Source: Murimonas intestini (lineage in GTDB: Bacteria > Bacillota > Clostridia > Lachnospirales > Lachnospiraceae). From it: 64,000 nucleotides of DNA. The notes under the pieces were generated by a model. It had not been told where the DNA came from, ran no database searches, and saw only the letters and a list, made by a program, of their open reading frames with translations. The stretch covers positions 1 to 64,000 of the forward strand of contig NZ_JANKBI010000013.1 in NCBI RefSeq assembly GCF_024622195.1, in the 5' to 3' direction. A program made the translations under genes and the position numbers. Positions 1 to 8,392 of this stretch are shown in pieces. Numbering within the stretch: the first letter of the stretch is position 1; each line of letters begins with the position of its first letter.

Positions 1-74
1 AAACTTGAAGCTGCCCTGTCTGACGGCTCACTATCCATCAACACAAAGCGTCCTGTTACTCACCTAAACAGCAA
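1..74 (+). repeat. Palindromic element, copy A (partial, cut by window edge)
   Basis: The tail of this copy matches the tail of the full copy ending at 1532. Both contain CTGACGGCTCAC, then CAAAGCGTCCTGTTACTC, and both end in TAAACAGCAA (65-74 here). The body of the element lies outside the window or has diverged. The tail ends 16 bases from the stop codon of the nuclease fragment that follows, the same spacing as copy C has to its neighbour. Confidence 0.6.
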
Positions 75-90
75 TTTCCCTCAAAATCAT

Positions 91-663
91 TTATAATCCA
101 AATTCTTTAAACAGCTTCTCCTGCCACTCTTGGTCACTTGCCGCTCTGACTATATCTTCAGTTCTGTTTTGACGGGCGAGAAGTCTGATTAAATGGTTCA
201 CACGCGCTTCGCCCTCTTTTCTGCCCTCTTCCCTGCCTTCTTCCTTTGTCTGTCTCATATGTTTCTCTTCATCATATTCAAAAATACTCACATTCTTTGC
301 CTCCGTTCGGTTATTCCTCAAAAACTCTGCCAAAATGTCATCTTCTATACATTCTGTGATTGCCTTTTCCACAGCATCTTCAAGCGGCATTGATTTTGTA
401 TATTCCCTTACCTTATCCACATAAATGCTGTAGTCCTTCAGTGTTTTGCATTTGTCCATCAGCCTTTTATTATGGCCTCTGTTTATGTTCAACATCACCG
501 CTTTTAATTCCAGCGATATTTCTTTATCCTGCACTTCATATACATCTGAAAGCTTAAGAATCTGACGGTCCGGCTGTTCCGGCAGTCCATTATAAAAGAT
601 CACAAACCCGGGCGCCGGCAGTCTGACCGGCCTGCTTCCGTATAAATTCCTGTCTTTTGTCAT
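91..663 (-). pseudogene. Rpn/PD-(D/E)XK nuclease-family protein, C-terminal fragment
   Basis: The 190 residues resemble the C-terminal two thirds of the Rpn (recombination-promoting nuclease, YhgA-like) family. A conserved stretch (NLYGSRPVRLPAPGFVIFYNG) opens the fragment, a segment ending in AEFLRNNRTEAKNVSIFEYD follows, and a highly charged EEGREEGRKEGE tail precedes the C terminus. Family members normally run near 300 residues and carry the nuclease core in the missing N-terminal part, so this fragment should be catalytically dead. The open frame begins only 15 bases from the end of palindromic copy B, and the stop is 16 bases from copy A, so the fragment is bracketed by inverted element tails. 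There is no convincing ribosome binding site at the apparent ATG. Family assignment is by recalled sequence similarity; the truncation is inferred from length and position. Confidence 0.65.
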
Positions 664-677
664 ATTGGAATACAGGT

Positions 678-1028
678 TTGCTGTTTAGCTGATTAGAGGC
701 GAGAGGACGCTTTGTACTGCAGGTAGTGAATCAGCAGGAGGGCAGGCGTGGGGAGAGGTTCGTGGTTCTGTCCAAACCGCTGCGGAGTGAAACTCTAAGG
801 CTCCGGAATCTGCTCGAACCGCGAAAGGCGGCCGGAAACTCGGTGCGTTTGTTGATACAAACGCCCCTCAAACAGCTCCGGCCTTGAGCGCAAGCGCTCA
901 CTTTCACTGACCGCAGATACCGGAGCCTAAGAGTTTCATCTTCCTCGCTACAGTCCTTCACCACGAACCTCTCCCCACGCCTGCCCCTCCCACTGATGCC
1001 AAGGTTATCGATACAAAGCTTGGTGTTA
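678..1028 (-). repeat. Palindromic element, copy B (full, inverted)
   Basis: This is a long hairpin of about 350 nt. Outer arms of 27 bases match perfectly (740-766 with 960-986, starting GGGCAGGCGTGGGG). Inner arms of 18 bases match with one mismatch (789-806 with 920-937). Read on the minus strand, the head (31 nt ending in CTTGGC) matches the head of copy C at 25 of 31 positions, and the tail ends in TAAACAGCAA (678-687 on plus). The arms encode arginine/serine-rich open frames on both strands, which I take as an artefact of the palindrome. The 169-nt spacer to copy C contains no gene I can support. Confidence 0.8.
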
Positions 1029-1197
1029 GAATAGCTCCCGTAATGAGGTTGGGGAATGGGTGAGACCACTACTTTATTGGATTCCCCAAATATATCCGGA
1101 TCAATTATTTGCCCTATTTAAAATATATAGGTTATTCTTTTTCAACCAGACTCTTTCGTATACATAGTAGTTTTCCATCCCAATCACAGCCTGTTTA

Positions 1198-1532
1198 TAA
1201 CAGCCAGCTTTGTGTCAGTAAACTTGGCGCCGTCAGGAAGGGGAACGGTGAGATTCGTTGTGGCGGACTATAGTGAGGAAGATGAAAATCTTAGGCTCCG
1301 TGTTCCGCGGTCAGCAAAAACGAGTGCTTGCATTCGAGGCCGGAGCTGTCTGAGGGGCGGTTGCATCGGCAAACGCACCGAGTTTCCGGCCGCTTTTTGC
1401 GGTTCGAGCGGGGCACGGAGCCTTAGATTTTCACTCCGCAGCGGTCGGACAGAACAACGAACCCCACCGTTCCCCTTCCTGACGGCTCACTTCCTTCCGC
1501 GCAAAGCGTCCTGTTACTCCATTAAACAGCAA
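1198..1532 (+). repeat. Palindromic element, copy C (full)
   Basis: Same family as copy B, in opposite orientation, so the two heads face each other across 169 nt. Outer arms 1229-1250 and 1465-1486 are a perfect 22-bp inverted repeat (begins GCCGTCAGGAAGGGG). Inner arms 1284-1302 and 1414-1432 match with one mismatch. After the right arm comes the family tail, with CGCAAAGCG followed by TCCTGTTACTCC and TAAACAGCAA. It ends 15 bases from the stop codon of the AAA-ATPase-like remnant. No transposase is encoded, so if mobile it would be non-autonomous. Confidence 0.8.
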
Positions 1533-1546
1533 TATAGAATGAACCA

Positions 1547-2404
1547 TTATGTCCTGTATGATCTAATCGGTTCCGTTGTTTTGCTCCTCCAAAACCTCAA
1601 TTTTACACTGGTGCTTTTTCCCGTCCTGTCATAGCTGATGCCCACCGCCAGGACCCTTCCTGTATATTTGGACTGTCCGGCCATATTGCTTTTGAATTTC
1701 AGGGCATATTTTTTATCCCTGATCTGCTGGATTGCCGCATCCGGTGTGGCGTCAACTTTTAGTTCCAGTATGATGCAGTCTGCACTCTTGTCCATTTCCG
1801 GATAAAAAATAAAGTCCACATAGCCAAAAGAAGGTTCTTTTCGCAGCATATCTGCAAATTTTTCCATCAGCTCCTTATTCGGGATGCAGACTTTCCCATT
1901 CTCATAACTTAGAAAGCCGTAGACTACCATGGCTGAAAAAATCTCGTCATAAGGCCCGGCACTGGTCCAATAATTCCCCAAATTATTGTTCTGTAAAGAA
2001 AGGACTACAGAGCGTGGATTGTAAACCCGCTCTCCCCCATAGGTATGGTAACCATCATACCAGTTTTTTAGTTTCTCCCTTGTCACCTTTTCTTTTTTCT
2101 CTAATGTCTGGTACTTTGCGAAGAGCCTGTCCACTTCTGCTTCCGTAAAACCAAAAACCTCGCTGAACCGTTCTTCCGTTATCATCGTAAATTCCGCAAA
2201 CATATTCAGTTCTGAACCGCTTGAATACTTTGCTATGGGAAGGATGCCTGTCATATATGCCATAAGCACATAGGGCCTGTCTTTCAGCAGGCTCCGTAAG
2301 AACAGCAGATAATTTTTCTTATCTTCCTCTGTCACAAAATCCTGATGGAAAATGAAGTCCCATTCATCCAGAACAAAGATAAACCCTGCAGGACTGTCTC
2401 CATA
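1547..2404 (-). pseudogene. AAA-ATPase-like / PDDEXK-type protein remnant, truncated and frameshifted
   Basis: The frame resembles the C-terminal part of the AAA-ATPase_like plus PDDEXK_9 family common in gut Clostridia and Bacteroides. It opens with a Walker-B-like FIFVLDEWD just upstream of the GTG at 2333-2335, followed by AYMTGILPIAKY and a nuclease-like C-terminal region with DFIFYPEMD and CIILELKVD. The Walker A part is absent: the homology begins directly at the stop codon of the upstream 817-residue gene, which suggests a deletion junction near 2400. At the 3' end the frame slips. Adding one base to the A5 tract (1615-1619 on plus) would restore the family-like ending KKHQCKIEVLEEQNN in place of the current arginine-rich tail. 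Two independent lesions make a pseudogene likely. Family naming is from recall. Confidence 0.65.
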
Positions 2405-4858
2405 TTATTCTGTCACGGGATCCAGATATGTCACAAAGATATTTCCCGCTTCCTTAAACATCTCCTCACTCTCTTCCAGGCCGTAATATCTGGCCTCCTC
2501 ATCTCCCGGCTTCAGGATTATTGTATTATAAAGGTCATATCCTGAGATGACTTCCACACCGTCTTTTGTCTTTGCCAGCACAGGAGTACCCTCGCTCACA
2601 TAATAGAGCACCGCATCCAGGCTGCAGCCTGAGAGATCCAGCACCTGCCTGCCAAGAGCTTCCTCCAGCTGGGTGATGTTCATATTTCCCTGGCGTATGA
2701 TCTCAGGAAACTTAGTTACATCAAGACGGTCAACCTTCTGCTTCTTGTTACCTCTCTCCCATATATACTGCTGGTTGCTGTCCACCACCACGCCAAGCAT
2801 CTCCTCGGCACGGTTGATGGCTGTATTTGCATTGGCATAGATGCTGTCCAGCTCGCCCTTTGCGTATACATAGTACAGGATCTCTGAGGATTTACTTTCC
2901 GGAAGAACCACGTCTCTTGATCCCTCAAAGATCAGCTGACGCGGGCGGGTCACCTGCGGCGTCTTGCTCCTGATAGTCTGTCCCACCCTGAGGATGGTCT
3001 CTGTCTGCTTCCTGTCAGTAACCTGTGTTGTCAGGCCATATGCTGTCTCTTCCTCCGCAGCATGGTTAACAATATGGTCTTCCGTAGCCTCTATAAATGT
3101 GCTTCCCTGTTTTTTCATTCTTGTAAGAGTAAGAAGCTTTTCTGATATCTCGCCCTTAGTGACATAAGTATCTGCCACAGCATAATTCTTTACCTCTTCG
3201 CCCTCACTGTTTATGATTTTGAGCACCTTCATGGGGAAGAGCTCCTGCCCTTCATGTTCTACATTTATATCACCCTGGTCTGCAACTCCATAGACGATAT
3301 CCTCCTGCATAAATCCCACAGGGCGCAGCCGTTCACTGTCGCTGCAGGTGATATCCCTCACCTGCCTGGTATCCAGGTCCATGACTTTAAGTGTCTTAGA
3401 ATCAAAAGCTTTATTTTCTTCCAGCCATGCGAACTGTTTACCGCTCTCTGAGCTTACATAGCAGTCGGCTTTCAGATCTTCCACCACTGTCTCCAGCGCT
3501 CTTGTCTGCAGGTCAACACCATAGACCTGCCCATCCACAAGGATATAAAAGCCTTCCTCATTCTGTGTGACATAGGCCAGAGACTCCACATCCTTCTGGA
3601 GCAGGCCAAATGACTGTTTTGTGCTGATAAATGCCTTCTCCTCCACGCTGGATGCGGCGGAATCATAAAAGTAGACAGCCACTCCTGATTCCCCTTCATG
3701 AATGCCCCTGTTCATATATCCGTAGACAAGGAAATACATGTTTCCGCCCTCGGAAACACTTATGATCTCCATATTGTGCTGCTCATAATTATCCCTTGCG
3801 TCAGAATCCGTCTTCTGTCTGAAAGAGAATATCTGTGCCAGCTTGCCGCTGCTCACATCATACTGCCACAGATCACCAGCCTGAACAAATGCAAAGAAAT
3901 TATTTTCTTTGTCACTCTTGTAATTCACATCTTTGCCTGCCACACCTATATTGATACCCTTTGAGATGAGTACGTCATTGTCAGGGTTAAAGACCTCAAT
4001 GGTAGACCTTTCAAAGTTAAGAAGGTACATCTGCGCATCCGTATAGCGCATCCTGTAATATTCCCATACCTGATAGAGCTCTGTTTTTCCCGACTCGCTC
4101 CTGGCGCTGATCATATAGTTCATCACGATCGTAGCCGTTGTCTCGTTCAGCTCCTTTATCTTGGGCGTGGGTTTGTAGAACACAGACGGCTTTAAGTCCG
4201 CCCAGCAGAGCTGATCTGAGCTGGAGTGGATATCCACCCGGGCGAAATTAGTATTGTCCCCTGTATCATCCGCCTCTATACTTGTGGCAATCGCATCAGC
4301 ATCCCCGTTTATACAGCGCTCGTAAAAACCATTTGCAAAGTCCAGGTAAGACTTGGCATGAAGCCCGTCCTGCTGTATGATCCTGGTGTAATAATAGAGA
4401 CTGCGTCCTCCTGCAGTCAGCTGGATCTTCAGCATGTACTCCTTGTTCATAAGGATGGGGTTTTGAAGCTGCAGGGTGGCATTTATGTAACCATCTTCTG
4501 TCTGGAGCTTTGTCACCTTTGTATTCTCAGTAGTTTTCTCCCCATCTGCAGTTATTACTTCAAATGTAACATCCGTAACCTTCATAGAATAAGGATCGAT
4601 CTGAATCTCAAGACTCCTGTCCTCGTTGATGGGAGTGAGGCTGTCTCTCATGGTGGTGACATCCATTTCCTCCCTGTAGCCATGCAGGCAGTTCAGAAGA
4701 GTCCCTTCATTCTTCATATATATGAGCGGCTGGGTGGCACCAGCCATTTCCTGCGTCGTGTTTGGTGTCCCCTGGTTTATGATCTTTCCGATTACAAAGA
4801 CTGCGCCGAAAAATACGAGCAGCAGCACCGCTACCCGGATGATTACTTTTTTCCACAT
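2405..4858 (-). CDS. Membrane-anchored exported protein of unknown family
   Basis: 817 residues. The N terminus has two lysines and then one hydrophobic segment (about residues 6-27) that could be an uncleaved signal anchor, placing the remaining ~790 residues outside the membrane. The body is rich in beta-strand-like stretches (for example AGDLWQYDVSSGKLAQIFSF and YILVDGQVYGVDLQTRAL), suggestive of a propeller-like fold of repeated blades, though I cannot define the repeats securely. No catalytic motif, lipobox or sorting signal is visible. An AGG-type ribosome binding site (GGGAGG) precedes the ATG, and the gene starts 5 bases after the methyltransferase stop, so the two are probably co-transcribed. 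The stop codon touches the remnant of the AAA-ATPase-like pseudogene. I do not recognise the family. Confidence 0.75.
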   Translation of the reverse strand: MWKKVIIRVAVLLLVFFGAVFVIGKIINQGTPNTTQEMAGATQPLIYMKNEGTLLNCLHGYREEMDVTTMRDSLTPINEDRSLEIQIDPYSMKVTDVTFEVITADGEKTTENTKVTKLQTEDGYINATLQLQNPILMNKEYMLKIQLTAGGRSLYYYTRIIQQDGLHAKSYLDFANGFYERCINGDADAIATSIEADDTGDNTNFARVDIHSSSDQLCWADLKPSVFYKPTPKIKELNETTATIVMNYMISARSESGKTELYQVWEYYRMRYTDAQMYLLNFERSTIEVFNPDNDVLISKGINIGVAGKDVNYKSDKENNFFAFVQAGDLWQYDVSSGKLAQIFSFRQKTDSDARDNYEQHNMEIISVSEGGNMYFLVYGYMNRGIHEGESGVAVYFYDSAASSVEEKAFISTKQSFGLLQKDVESLAYVTQNEEGFYILVDGQVYGVDLQTRALETVVEDLKADCYVSSESGKQFAWLEENKAFDSKTLKVMDLDTRQVRDITCSDSERLRPVGFMQEDIVYGVADQGDINVEHEGQELFPMKVLKIINSEGEEVKNYAVADTYVTKGEISEKLLTLTRMKKQGSTFIEATEDHIVNHAAEEETAYGLTTQVTDRKQTETILRVGQTIRSKTPQVTRPRQLIFEGSRDVVLPESKSSEILYYVYAKGELDSIYANANTAINRAEEMLGVVVDSNQQYIWERGNKKQKVDRLDVTKFPEIIRQGNMNITQLEEALGRQVLDLSGCSLDAVLYYVSEGTPVLAKTKDGVEVISGYDLYNTIILKPGDEEARYYGLEESEEMFKEAGNIFVTYLDPVTE

Positions 4859-4863
4859 ATGAT

Positions 4864-6015
4864 CTATGCCTCCCCTTTGGCATTTAAAAGCTTATCCAGC
4901 GTGGGTTCTACTCCCAGAAACTCCATGCAGGCCTTCAGCTTCTCATCTTTTTGTTTTTTACCGTTCTTTACGCCCCTGATCAGAATATTCTTGGGCGTAT
5001 GTTCCATATCTATGAATTCCAGTATCTGTACATTGTAGCCGGCCTCCTCTAAAAGGCCCGCCCTGAGTGCATCTGTGGCAAGCGCTGCTATACGCTCCCT
5101 GATAAGCCCATACTTAAACAGCGGCTCTAATATCTCACTTCTCATCTGGCCGTTCAGCTCATGCTGACAGCAGGGCACAGACAGGATCACTTTTGCATTC
5201 CAGGCTACAGCCTTCTGCAGGGCATAGTCTGTGGCAGTATCGCAGGCGTGCAGGGTAACTACCATATCCACCTGGTCCACTCCCTCAAAGGATGCGATAT
5301 CTCCCTTCAAAAATATCAGATCCTCATACCCGTATTTCCTGGCCAGAGCACTGCAGTTATCTATGACATCTTCTTTCAGGTCCAGCCCGATTATCCTGAT
5401 ATCCATACCCTTCTGGATCTTCAGGTAATAATACATGGCAAATGTAAGATAAGATTTGCCGCACCCAAAGTCAATGACTGTCAGTTTTCTGTCCTCATCA
5501 AGTGACGGCCTGACATCCTCTATAAACTCCAGGAACCTGTTGATCTGCCTAAACTTGTCATATCTGGAATGAACTGTCCTCCCGTCTGGAGTCTGTACCC
5601 CCAGATCCACCAGAAAGGGGACTGCACATCCCTCGGCCAGAAGATACTTTTTCGTCCTGTTATGTTCCAGTTCAGGAGCCTTTTTCTCCCCCTGGATCTT
5701 TTTCTTTTTAATAGTGACCTTTCCCTTTTTACTCATCAGGGCAGTCACCTGGTATGAAGTATTTTCCAGATACAGCTGCCTGAAATCCTCACACAGCCGC
5801 CGGATCAGCTCGTCCACCAGCTCCTCTTTTCCATAATTAAAGTGAAACTCCTTCTTCCCGTCTGAGACAGCCATCTGGAATTTAAGGCTTCCCTGGAGCA
5901 TCACAGGCCTCACCTTCAACTTAACAGGCCCGTCCTTTCTCCTGCTCCCGCTTAAAACCACCCGGAGAAGTTCACTATTGATACAATCTATTAAAACCTT
6001 TTTCAGTTCTTCCAT
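4864..6015 (-). CDS. Class I SAM-dependent methyltransferase (Methyltransf_32-like)
   Basis: 383 residues. A Rossmann methyltransferase core lies in the C-terminal half: motif I VIDFGCGKSYL (about 180-190), the acidic loop GLDLKED (about 210-216) and a conserved LHACDTATDYAL (about 255-266). A cysteine-pair motif VPCCQHE follows (about 280-286), typical of the family related to eukaryotic METTL25 and GSTCD. The N-terminal ~170 residues carry a lysine-rich segment (KKGKVTIKKKKIQGEKK) that could bind RNA. The substrate is unknown; an RNA target is only an inference. The start is supported by AAGGGG upstream of the ATG. It lies directly upstream of the exported 817-residue protein and reads into it with a 5-base gap. 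Confidence 0.85.
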   Translation of the reverse strand: MEELKKVLIDCINSELLRVVLSGSRRKDGPVKLKVRPVMLQGSLKFQMAVSDGKKEFHFNYGKEELVDELIRRLCEDFRQLYLENTSYQVTALMSKKGKVTIKKKKIQGEKKAPELEHNRTKKYLLAEGCAVPFLVDLGVQTPDGRTVHSRYDKFRQINRFLEFIEDVRPSLDEDRKLTVIDFGCGKSYLTFAMYYYLKIQKGMDIRIIGLDLKEDVIDNCSALARKYGYEDLIFLKGDIASFEGVDQVDMVVTLHACDTATDYALQKAVAWNAKVILSVPCCQHELNGQMRSEILEPLFKYGLIRERIAALATDALRAGLLEEAGYNVQILEFIDMEHTPKNILIRGVKNGKKQKDEKLKACMEFLGVEPTLDKLLNAKGEA

Positions 6016-6108
6016 TATCTAAACCCCTTGCTTTCAAGAACGCCCCGCGTTCTTGCCGCGCGGCGCGCCGTGCCCCTAAATGGCAGACAAGCGCAGCGCA
6101 GCTATTAT

Positions 6109-6283
6109 CATGTGTTACAGTTCAGCCATCTGCCATTCGGCAGCCGTCTGACCTATAACAACGCTCCGCGATGCACACAAAATGCTGTAAACAGCATTTT
6201 GGCGCTGCAACTCTCGGGATTTTCGTGCATTTTGCACGAAAACACCTCGCGGAACAGTGGAAGGCTGAACTGTTACTATCATG
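6109..6283. repeat. Intergenic palindromic sequence with nested hairpins
   Basis: In the 324-base gap between two minus-strand genes, the outer arms 6109-6127 and 6263-6283 are inverted (both contain GTTCAGCC-type sequence preceded by TGTTAC or AGTAAC). Inside lie two smaller palindromes: AAAATGCTGTAAACAGCATTTT-like at about 6177-6198, and a TTTTCGTGCA / TGCACGAAAA hairpin at about 6219-6241. There is no gene here. It resembles a REP-like intergenic repeat; its AGTAAC ends recall those at 24390-24402 and 39041-39103. Confidence 0.5.
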
Positions 6284-6339
6284 TCTCTATTGTAAAGGCT
6301 TTAGAAGAAAACCTCAACTAAAATTTTCAAAAGATTTCT

Positions 6340-7062
6340 TTAATACCAGCGTCTGCAATTGCGGTGACGGCAGCGCCTTCTGTACATTTCCTGCAGCATA
6401 ATGACCTGGATCATATCTCCCAGCCAGTTCTGACGGGGGGGATATCTCCTTCTGGTCTGTTTATTCATGGCAAAAAGTTCGTCTTTATCCTCTATCTCTT
6501 CTACATTCTCAAAGTTATCCTTCAGTTTATTATAAATACCGTCGCACAGTCTCAGGAACATGACTCTGTCCGGCATCTCATCAAACATAATACTTCCTTC
6601 ATACTCCATCTTGTCACATTCATCTTCCACATACTCCATAATGCTTCGGGCCACATCCGGATACATCTGGGAGAGCCTGCGCATATCTCTCTCATTTTCC
6701 TGCTCATTTATAAATACTTCAGGATATCCGAAAGACCTGTAATAAGACACCGGCGAGTAACCTGTATCCCCCTGCCACGACGGTATCTGACCCATTCGCT
6801 CATCAGGCATGTATCCTTCCTGAACCTCTCCGAACTGGTCCACTGTATATCCGGGCACAGAAGGAGGCTCCATATCTCTGTACGCGGGCGGCTGTACTTC
6901 TCTGTATACAGGCGTCTGCATTTCTCTGTATGCAGATGGCTGGTCTGTGTCCGGCATCTCTTTCCAGTATGGCGGTTTACATGTAGGATGGATATACGGC
7001 TGCTGGCGGCTGTCAATGCCATCATTCATATCATCAAAATCATCTCTATAATAATCTTCCAT
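6340..7062 (-). CDS. Hypothetical Tyr/Pro/Met-rich protein
   Basis: 240 residues when started at the ATG at 7060-7062, which has GGAGTG seven bases upstream; an in-frame ATG 60 bases earlier has no ribosome binding site. The protein is acidic at the start (MEDYYRDDFDDMND). It then has a short degenerate repeat of the pattern PVYREVQPPAYRDMEPP at about residues 45-75, and ends in a basic cysteine/arginine cluster, YRRRCRHRNCRRWY. No signal peptide or membrane segment is seen. Composition of this kind is reminiscent of spore-coat or spore-matrix proteins, but that is a guess. It follows the ywmB homologue in the same direction, 98 bases downstream. Confidence 0.7.
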   Translation of the reverse strand: MEDYYRDDFDDMNDGIDSRQQPYIHPTCKPPYWKEMPDTDQPSAYREMQTPVYREVQPPAYRDMEPPSVPGYTVDQFGEVQEGYMPDERMGQIPSWQGDTGYSPVSYYRSFGYPEVFINEQENERDMRRLSQMYPDVARSIMEYVEDECDKMEYEGSIMFDEMPDRVMFLRLCDGIYNKLKDNFENVEEIEDKDELFAMNKQTRRRYPPRQNWLGDMIQVIMLQEMYRRRCRHRNCRRWY

Positions 7063-7159
7063 AATTTCACTCCATTTCACACTCAATATATTATATGATG
7101 CCAGGAGCAAAAGGTTAATCACTGCAAAAGGGTGAGATCAGCAGCAAGTATCCGGTAAT

Positions 7160-7900
7160 CTAGTAATCCAGCCCAACCAGGGGCACGGCAGCATATAGAT
7201 ATGTCTGATCCTCCTTCTCGTTATAATACATGGCAATATTAATATTAACAGCCTCGCCGTCCTGTATCTCATAATCTGAAATATATGGTGAATAGGCATA
7301 TATGGTATACAGTCTCATATCCCTGTTCTCCGTAACGATCCTGGCTCCCATCTCTTCTATCAGTCCGTCCGCCACTGTATCTCTCTCCTGAAGGGTAAGT
7401 TTGCCGTCATACCTGCCTATAACGTTTGCGGAGCTTCTGCTGTCCTTTACATAGCCTTCCATAATGTCTTCCAGTTTTTTTCTGTATGCCAGGGCACTTT
7501 CCATATCAGCATCCATAGCCAGATTGATGATGATATACTGTCTGCTGTCATTCTCTTCTCCCACTGTTATGAACCTCAGGCTGCTTACTGCCTTGCCGGC
7601 CTCCTTGTAAAGCTTAGTCTCATACCTGCCATTCTCATGTTCTCTTGTGATATGAATGCCATCTTTAGTCAGTCCCAGCTCTTGTGCAATATTTCCCAAA
7701 AGGCTTTCTCTCTCATCCGTTTTCAGATAATCCCCGGAGTAAGTTCCATAATATTCCACCACGCTGCTCTGGGCGGAATTTCCCACCTTGCCAAATACTT
7801 CTATTATACGTTCTTCTTCCCTGGAATCTTTATCAGCCAGAAGCTGGACACCAGCCAGCACCCAGAGGGCCCCCAGCAGTATGACAGCAAATTTTTTCAT
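7160..7900 (-). CDS. ywmB: YwmB family TATA-box-binding-like exported protein
   Basis: 246 residues with an N-terminal hydrophobic segment (about 4-20) consistent with export or anchoring. The remainder fits the YwmB family: the motif GRYETKLYKE, a central segment with EENDSRQYIIINLAMD, and a C-terminal LYTIYAYSPYI. In Bacillus the homologue lies just downstream of the ATP synthase genes, and the same order is seen here (57 bases after atpC). Its biochemical role is not established; in Bacillus the neighbourhood includes murAA and spoIID, while here murA lies 55 kb away. The ribosome binding site GGAAGGG sits inside the 3' arm of the hairpin that follows atpC, so translation and termination may interact. 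Confidence 0.8.
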   Translation of the reverse strand: MKKFAVILLGALWVLAGVQLLADKDSREEERIIEVFGKVGNSAQSSVVEYYGTYSGDYLKTDERESLLGNIAQELGLTKDGIHITREHENGRYETKLYKEAGKAVSSLRFITVGEENDSRQYIIINLAMDADMESALAYRKKLEDIMEGYVKDSRSSANVIGRYDGKLTLQERDTVADGLIEEMGARIVTENRDMRLYTIYAYSPYISDYEIQDGEAVNINIAMYYNEKEDQTYLYAAVPLVGLDY

Positions 7901-7901
7901 A

Positions 7902-7952
7902 AAAAATCCCTTCCTTTCGTGATTTTAATTATTCCCGAAAGAAGGGATTTTT
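7902..7952 (-). terminator. Hairpin ending the atp operon, overlapping the ywmB ribosome binding site
   Basis: Arms 7936-7952 and 7902-7919 pair with one bulged base (AAAAATCCCTTCTTTCG with CGAAAGGAAGGGATTTTT), followed by T residues on the minus strand. The 3' arm contains the GGAAGGG Shine-Dalgarno sequence of ywmB. It can act as the terminator for atpC and also hide the next gene's start. Confidence 0.75.
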
Positions 7953-7957
7953 AAACT

Positions 7958-8383
7958 TTATTTTTTAGTGTTCTCACTGTCCGCCACCTCAATGCGGACA
8001 AGGGCCTTCCTGAGAGAGAACTCAGCCCTCGCCAGATTCAGGTCAGAATCTCGTGATTCCATACGCTTCTGGGCGCGCTGTCTGGCCTCATTGGCCCTCT
8101 TCACATCTATCTCCCCGGGCCACTCGGCCACCTCGGCCATTACTGTGACCTTCTCCTTAAGTATTTCCACAAATCCTGCGTGGACGGCCGCCTCTTTTTT
8201 GCCATCCTCAGCAGTTATTATGACTACGCCCGGCTGGAGCACCATGGTGGTGGGGATATGGTTTTTATACACACCGATCTCCCCCTCCGTAGTATTCAGC
8301 TCTACCATAGTAACCCTGCCCTCGTAGAAAATACGGTCAGGACAAATAATCTCCAAATCAAACAACCTGTCATCTGCCATCAT
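7958..8383 (-). CDS. atpC: ATP synthase F1 subunit epsilon
   Basis: 141 residues, the usual length for the epsilon subunit, which forms part of the central stalk with gamma and inhibits ATP hydrolysis. The N-terminal beta-sandwich contains FDLEIICPDRIFYEGRVTMV and the characteristic GEIGVYKNHIPT. The C-terminal two-helix region (KRANEARQRAQKRMES) is present in full. It is the last gene of the ATP synthase operon, 9 bases after atpD, and is followed by a hairpin terminator. Confidence 0.95.
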   Translation of the reverse strand: MMADDRLFDLEIICPDRIFYEGRVTMVELNTTEGEIGVYKNHIPTTMVLQPGVVIITAEDGKKEAAVHAGFVEILKEKVTVMAEVAEWPGEIDVKRANEARQRAQKRMESRDSDLNLARAEFSLRKALVRIEVADSENTKK

Positions 8384-8392
8384 GCCACCCCC

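Noticed and set aside
731..1634. Arginine/serine-rich open frames inside the palindromic elements (about 731-1069 minus and 1212-1634 plus)
   Set aside because: They fall in the hairpin arms, so similar peptides arise from the repeat. They have no ribosome binding site, and composition follows the palindrome.
4226..5038. Long plus-strand open frame opposite the 817-residue and methyltransferase genes
   Set aside because: It is antisense to two well-supported genes and shows no family motif.
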